From NCBI RefSeq assembly GCF_001570525.1, contig NZ_BBXC01000021.1, positions 124,001 to 188,000 of the forward strand: a stretch of 64,000 nt of DNA, written 5' to 3'. Each line of letters begins with the position of its first letter. Position 1 is the stretch's first letter. Under the pieces are notes generated by a model, which saw only the letters and a list, made by a program, of their open reading frames with translations, was not told the origin of the DNA and searched no databases. Position numbers and translations under genes: made by a program. Below, in pieces: positions 59,636 through 64,000 of the stretch. Origin of the DNA: Herbidospora sakaeratensis. GTDB lineage: Bacteria > Actinomycetota > Actinomycetes > Streptosporangiales > Streptosporangiaceae.

Positions 59636-61273
59636 ATGCGGCTGACCCAGACCTCTGAACTGTGGTGGAAGAACGCCATCGTCTACTGCCTGGACATCGA
59701 GACCTTCGCCGACGGGAACGGCGACGGGATCGGCGACTTCCGGGGCGCGATCCAGCATCTCGACCACCTCGACCGGATCGGCGTGACCTGCATCTGGCTC
59801 ATGCCGTTCTTCCCGACCCCCGACCGCGACGACGGCTACGACATCGTCGACTTCTACAGCGTCGACCCCCGCCTCGGCACCCTGGGCGACTTCGTGGAGT
59901 TCATGCGGGTGGCCCGCGACCGGGGCATCCGGGTGATCGCCGACCTCGTCGTGAACCACACCTCCGACCAGCACCCCTGGTTCAAGGACGCCCGCTCCTC
60001 CCGGGACGCCAAGCACCGCGACTGGTACATCTGGTCGGACGAGCCCGAGCCCGACGACCCCGAGGGCGTGGTGTTCCCCGACCAGGAGAACAGCCTCTGG
60101 CAGTGGGACGACCAGAGCGAGCAGTACTACTTCCACCGCTTCTACAAGTTCCAGCCCGACCTCAACACCTCCAATCCCGAGGTCCGGGACGAGATCGCCC
60201 GCATCCTGGGATTCTGGATGGAGCTGGGCCTGTCGGGCTTCCGCGTCGACGCGGTCCCGTTCCTGGTCGAACGGGTGCTCGAACAGGACGACGCGCTGCC
60301 CGACCCCCACGAGTTCTTCGCCGACCTGCGCGCGTTCATGAACCGCCGCGACGGGACGGCGATGCTGCTGGGGGAGGTCAATCTGCCGTACAAGGACCTG
60401 ATGGCCTATTTCGGCGACACCCCGCTCGGCAACGAGATCACCATGTGCTTCGACTTCATCGGCATGCAGCGCATGTACCTGTCGCTGGCCCGCGAGGACG
60501 CCCGTCCCCTCGCCGAGGCCCTGCGCGAGCGCCCCGCGCCCCCGAAGGACAGCCAGTGGGCCTCATTCGTCCGCAACCACGACGAACTGACCCTCGACAA
60601 GCTGACCGACGCCGAACGCGAGGAGGTCTTCGCCGCCTTCGCGCCAGAGGAGGACATGCGGATCTACGACCGCGGCATCCGTCGGCGGCTGCCGACCATG
60701 CTGGAAGGCGACCAGCGCCGGATCAGGATGGTCTACAGCCTCCTGTTCGCCCTGCCCGGCACCCCCGTGCTCTTCTACGGCGAGGAGATCGGCATGGGCG
60801 AGAACCTCGCCATCGAGGGCCGCCAGTCGGTCCGCACCCCGATGCAGTGGACGTCCGGCCGCCACGGCGGCTTCAGCACGGTCGAACCGGCGATCCCGAT
60901 GCCCGGCGGCGACTACGGCCCCGATGAGATCAGCGCCAGCGCCCAGCGGCGCGACCCCGAGTCGCTGCTCTCGTGGATCGGCCGTCTGGTCGAGCAGTAC
61001 CGCGAGGCCCCCGAACTGGCCTGGGGCTCCTACGAGGTCATGGACGGGGGAGACGACGCCGTCCTCGTGATCAGGAACGAGGGCATCGTGACCCTGCACA
61101 ACTTCGCCGGGCGGCCGGCGAAGGTGACCCTGGACCTCGACGCCGAGGGGAAGGTGCTGGCCGACCTGTTCTCCGACGACCAGGTGGAGATCACGGACGG
61201 GCGGGCTCTGGTGGAGGTGGACGACTACAGCTGCCGCTGGTTCCGCCTCTCCGACCCGGAGACCGCCCCGTAG
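59636..61273 (+). CDS. GH13 alpha-amylase family enzyme, trehalose-synthase-like
   Basis: The 545-residue protein has the GH13 (beta/alpha)8 barrel with VIADLVVNHTSDQHPWF, the nucleophile Asp205 in GFRVDAV, acid/base Glu247 in LLGEV, and Asp316 in FVRNHDE. The order of blocks and the WWKNAIVYCLDIETF start resemble trehalose synthase and related GH13 subfamilies that act on alpha-glucans or disaccharides. A C-terminal beta domain (about 470-545) completes the chain. There is no signal peptide, so it works in the cytosol, probably on maltose, trehalose or glycogen-derived sugars. ATG 59636 has GGGG upstream at eight bases. Confidence 0.83.
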   Translation: MRLTQTSELWWKNAIVYCLDIETFADGNGDGIGDFRGAIQHLDHLDRIGVTCIWLMPFFPTPDRDDGYDIVDFYSVDPRLGTLGDFVEFMRVARDRGIRVIADLVVNHTSDQHPWFKDARSSRDAKHRDWYIWSDEPEPDDPEGVVFPDQENSLWQWDDQSEQYYFHRFYKFQPDLNTSNPEVRDEIARILGFWMELGLSGFRVDAVPFLVERVLEQDDALPDPHEFFADLRAFMNRRDGTAMLLGEVNLPYKDLMAYFGDTPLGNEITMCFDFIGMQRMYLSLAREDARPLAEALRERPAPPKDSQWASFVRNHDELTLDKLTDAEREEVFAAFAPEEDMRIYDRGIRRRLPTMLEGDQRRIRMVYSLLFALPGTPVLFYGEEIGMGENLAIEGRQSVRTPMQWTSGRHGGFSTVEPAIPMPGGDYGPDEISASAQRRDPESLLSWIGRLVEQYREAPELAWGSYEVMDGGDDAVLVIRNEGIVTLHNFAGRPAKVTLDLDAEGKVLADLFSDDQVEITDGRALVEVDDYSCRWFRLSDPETAP

Positions 61274-61276
61274 CGG

Positions 61277-61654
61277 TCAGGCGTGGCGGGCGGCCATGAT
61301 CCGGGTGCGCAGGGCGTCGAGGAAGACGCTGCCCTCTTGGAGCGGCAGCAGGTAGGAACTGGCGTCGGCCCCGAACCACTGCGCGTGCACCCAGACGCCG
61401 CCGTCCGCCGCGCGCAGGTCGGCCCCGGCCAGCCGGGCGCCCAGCCGGACCGACTCCCCGTCGGGCCGGACCAGCACGATCACGATCAGGGCCGGGGTGA
61501 GCACCCCTGCCGACAGGTTCGTGCCGCGGGTCTGGCAGCACATGACGACCCGGTCGGTCAGGTCGCCGAGAAGGTGCTGGTCGGCGTATCCGTCGACCAG
61601 CACCCGCAACCGCACGTCGAGGTCGTCGAAGGGGAGGATGGTCGTCTCGGTCAT
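61277..61654 (-). CDS. Hypothetical protein, 125 aa
   Basis: This small soluble protein is unrecognised. It contains a beta-rich core (LTPALIVIVLVRPDGESVRL, then GGVWVHAQWFGADASSYLLPL) and no membrane helix. Two adjacent cysteines (MCCQTRG) are in the first half. Its ATG overlaps the stop of the DUF2071 gene by four bases, so the two are co-translated. It is convergent with the GH13 gene, with three bases between the stops. Confidence 0.7.
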   Translation of the reverse strand: MTETTILPFDDLDVRLRVLVDGYADQHLLGDLTDRVVMCCQTRGTNLSAGVLTPALIVIVLVRPDGESVRLGARLAGADLRAADGGVWVHAQWFGADASSYLLPLQEGSVFLDALRTRIMAARHA

Positions 61655-62373
61655 GCCGACACCCTAGGTGGCACGTGCACGTCGAAGTGGATCGAGGCCT
61701 GTCCGAGGACCGAATGCGGCTCCTGCCCCGGTTCGACCAGCCCCAGTTCCTCGAACACCCGGAACCTGGCGTGCGTCGCCGCCAGGAACACCGGCTCCAT
61801 GACGGGGTGCCACACGCTGTAGGTCCCGACCGCCCGCCGCCCCTGGAACCAGCCCGTGGTGGGGTGGGTGAGCAGCGGCAACCAGTCGTCTCCCAGCCCA
61901 TCCGGCGGGTACGGCGCCACGCCCGCCGCCCGGCACTCCGCGTCGTCGGCGTCGAGCTCCCAGCGGGGCTCCGGCCCCCAGTCGCCGGTGATCCTGATCC
62001 GGGTACGCCGCCACGGCATGCCCCACAGACGCCTCGGCACCGCGACGAGCGGATGGTCGAGAGCGGTCCGGAAGAACCACACCCCGGGCTCGCCGTCGCG
62101 GGTGACGTAGGCGCGGTAGTTGATCTGGCCGCAGGCGATCGCGACGCGGGGACAGAACCGGAAGCGGAAGTCGCGGTCGCGGAAGCCCACCGCCGACACC
62201 AGCGCCCCCGAACCCCCGGCCGCCCAGTGGAAGCGCACGGGCGCGAAGCCCGGCGGCAGCAGGGCGGCCAGCCGGTCGGCGGGCACCCGGAAGCTCACGA
62301 TCACGAAGTCGTCGAGCTCGCTCTCGGCGTGGTGCCATCGCGGGGCCGGACGGGGGGTGCCGCTGAAGTCCAC
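61651..62373 (-). CDS. DUF2071 (YqjF-like) family protein
   Basis: The 240-residue protein has the DUF2071 fold, with VIVSFRVPADRLAALLPPGF at the start, the FRFRFCPRVAIACGQINYRAYV block, GEPGVWFFRTALDHPLVAV, and PRRLWGMPWRR. The family is related to acetoacetate decarboxylase-like folds and is of unknown function; members often sit near oxidative-stress genes. Its stop overlaps the start of the next gene. It is in the same direction as the upstream oxidoreductase gene, 9 bases apart, so the three genes probably form an operon. Confidence 0.82.
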   Translation of the reverse strand: MDFSGTPRPAPRWHHAESELDDFVIVSFRVPADRLAALLPPGFAPVRFHWAAGGSGALVSAVGFRDRDFRFRFCPRVAIACGQINYRAYVTRDGEPGVWFFRTALDHPLVAVPRRLWGMPWRRTRIRITGDWGPEPRWELDADDAECRAAGVAPYPPDGLGDDWLPLLTHPTTGWFQGRRAVGTYSVWHPVMEPVFLAATHARFRVFEELGLVEPGQEPHSVLGQASIHFDVHVPPRVSA

Positions 62374-62382
62374 CCCGTCAGG

Positions 62383-63726
62383 TTACGGGCGATCTTGTCC
62401 CAGCAGGTTCTTCAGCGCGTCCTCGATGCCCCGGTGGAAGGTCGGGTAGGCGTACATCATCGAGCGCAGGGTCATGATCGGCACCCGGGCGTGCACCGCC
62501 ACCGCGAGGGCGCCCATCACCTCGCCGCCCGTCGGGCCGACCGCCGTCGCGCCGACCAGGACGTCGTCCGAGGCGACCAGTTTGATCAGGATGTCCTTCG
62601 TCCCGTGGATCCAGTCGCGGGCGCCCGCCGTCGTGATGCCGATCGTCACGGCCAGACCCTGGTCGCGGGCCTGCTTCTCGGTCAGGCCGACCGCGCCGAC
62701 CTCCGGGTCGGTGTAGGTCACGCGGGGGACGGCGCGGTAGTCGGCCCCCGCCACCTCCTCGCCCAGGATGTCGAGGGCGGCGATGCGGCCCTGGTAGTTG
62801 GCCACGTGGGTGAAGCCTCCGTGGCCGGTCACGTCGCCGGCCGCCCAGACGCCGTCGGTGACCCGCATGTGGGGGTCGGTGGGGATGTACTTGGCGTTCT
62901 CGTCGACGCCGACGACCGACAGGCCCGTCAGGTCGGTCGACCGGCCGGCCACCACCAGGAGGTTGTCGGCCTCGATCACCTCGTCGCCGACCGTCACGGC
63001 GAAGCGGCCGTCGTGGCGCACCCGCGACGCGGACGCCCCGGTCAGCACCCTGATGCCCTCGTCGCGGAAGACCTTCGCGATCAGTTTCCCGGCCTCGGGC
63101 TCCTCGCCGGGCAGCAGGGTGGGGGCGGCCTCCAGGAGGGTGATCTCGGTGCCGAAGCGGGCGAAGACCTGGGCCAGCTCCAGGCCGATCGCGCCGCCGC
63201 CGAGCACGATCATCGAGGCGGGCACGTGTTCCGTCGCGACGGCCTCGTGGTTGGTCCAGTAGGGGGTGCCGGCGAGGCCGTCGATGTCGGGGATCGCCGG
63301 GCGGGTGCCGGTGGAGATCAGCAGGCCGCGCCGGGCGCGCAGCACGCGGTCGCCCACGGTCACCTCGCGGGGGCCGGTGACGACGCCGTGGCCGCGGACG
63401 AGATGACCGCCCTTCTTCTCGAAGCGGTCGGCGGCGGCCTGGTCGTTCCAGTCGTCGGCGGCCTCGGCGCGGACGCGGCGGGCGACCGGCGTCCAGTCGG
63501 GGGAGACGGTCGCGTCGCCGGCCAGGCCGGGCACGCGCCGGGCCTCGCCCAGCACGTGGGCGGCCCGGATCATCATCTTCGACGGTACGCAGCCCCAGTA
63601 AGGACATTCGCCGCCGACCAGGTCGGCCTCGACCCCGGCCACGCTCAGCCCGGCCTCGACCAGCCGGCCGGCGGCGTCCTCGCCACCCGGGCCCATGCCG
63701 AGCACGATCACGTCGAATTCATCCAT
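62383..63726 (-). CDS. Pyridine-nucleotide disulfide oxidoreductase (Lpd/MerA type)
   Basis: The 447-residue flavoprotein has the FAD-binding start FDVIVLGMGPGGEDAAGRLV, the redox-active disulfide in ECPYWGCVPSK (Cys41 and Cys46), the NAD(P) loop VLGGGAIGLELAQVFARFG, the second FAD motif DGVWAAGDV and the dimerisation domain with HAxxP-like AVHARVPIM. The CxxxxC spacing fits dihydrolipoyl dehydrogenase, mercuric reductase and related enzymes. The C-terminal His-Glu pair of true Lpd (HPTxSE) is not seen, reading instead YPTFHRGIEDAL, so it is a homologue with another electron acceptor. ATG 63726 begins the gene, downstream of malate dehydrogenase. Confidence 0.86.
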   Translation of the reverse strand: MDEFDVIVLGMGPGGEDAAGRLVEAGLSVAGVEADLVGGECPYWGCVPSKMMIRAAHVLGEARRVPGLAGDATVSPDWTPVARRVRAEAADDWNDQAAADRFEKKGGHLVRGHGVVTGPREVTVGDRVLRARRGLLISTGTRPAIPDIDGLAGTPYWTNHEAVATEHVPASMIVLGGGAIGLELAQVFARFGTEITLLEAAPTLLPGEEPEAGKLIAKVFRDEGIRVLTGASASRVRHDGRFAVTVGDEVIEADNLLVVAGRSTDLTGLSVVGVDENAKYIPTDPHMRVTDGVWAAGDVTGHGGFTHVANYQGRIAALDILGEEVAGADYRAVPRVTYTDPEVGAVGLTEKQARDQGLAVTIGITTAGARDWIHGTKDILIKLVASDDVLVGATAVGPTGGEVMGALAVAVHARVPIMTLRSMMYAYPTFHRGIEDALKNLLGQDRP

Positions 63727-63750
63727 GCCCGGCTACCTGCCCATATGGCG

Positions 63751-64000
<250 letters not shown>

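Overview
The window is very GC-rich DNA with strongly G/C-biased third codon positions, frequent GTG and TTG starts, many 1-4 nt gene overlaps and an actinobacterial gene repertoire: a SARP/BTAD regulator, a large ATP-binding LuxR regulator, PASTA-less Ser/Thr kinases, DUF2510, an ngcEFG-type amino-sugar importer with DasR-like operators, lysine 6-aminotransferase, and an XRE-phosphotransferase pair. It most resembles a chromosomal segment of a Streptosporangiales-type actinomycete. That placement is an inference from gene content and not a measured phylogeny. No plasmid, phage, insertion sequence, CRISPR array or rRNA was seen; there is one tRNA-His.

Layout. 1-5.6 kb: a DUF523 gene cut by the window edge, a decayed NAD(P)-binding reductase, a DUF4032 kinase-like protein, a DUF885 metallopeptidase, a PLP aminotransferase and DUF3592. 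5.6-10.7 kb: a secreted beta-helix protein, then a class II aldolase divergent from an ngcEFG-type ABC importer; the shared intergenic region carries two DasR-like dre sites and one further perfect inverted repeat. 10.7-19.6 kb: a LAL-type LuxR regulator, pterin dehydratase, a spermidine-synthase-like protein, a penicillin-binding protein, an HdeD protein, lysine 6-aminotransferase, a single-domain LuxR protein and a Nudix hydrolase. 19.7-25.8 kb: tRNA-His, oligoribonuclease, and a membrane signalling block (Ser/Thr kinase, a pseudokinase and a DUF2510 protein), then a PPOX flavoprotein divergent from a MocR regulator.

27-37.5 kb: a degenerate PGRP/amidase-like protein; a three-gene translationally coupled glycan operon (two GT2 enzymes and a CE4 deacetylase); a fused ECF sigma/zinc-binding/transmembrane protein next to a VWA plus substrate-binding-like membrane protein; a small operator-controlled gene facing a CDF transporter; an rRNA/tRNA methyltransferase; and a DD-carboxypeptidase. 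37.5-46.2 kb: DedA with an iron-box-like site, DUF4331, a 1109-residue SARP regulator, an LPG-synthase-type flippase homologue, a PIG-L deacetylase and a GT4 enzyme.

46.2-49.7 kb holds the most attractive candidate for an undescribed activity: a GTGA-coupled trio of circularly permuted ATP-grasp, alpha-E and transglutaminase genes, followed by a tiny 31-codon ORF with its own ribosome-binding site. That ORF could encode the peptide on which this amide-bond-forming enzyme set acts. 49.7-56.5 kb: allophanate hydrolase, a membrane NACHT-like NTPase split by a one-base change in a G7 tract, a nucleoside hydrolase, and a divergent cysteinyl-tRNA synthetase paralogue with a degenerate KMSKS motif. 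56.5-64 kb: an XRE/TPR regulator coupled to a phosphotransferase, a cold-shock gene with a structured leader, a GH13 enzyme, DUF2071, a pyridine-nucleotide disulfide oxidoreductase and the 3' end of malate dehydrogenase.
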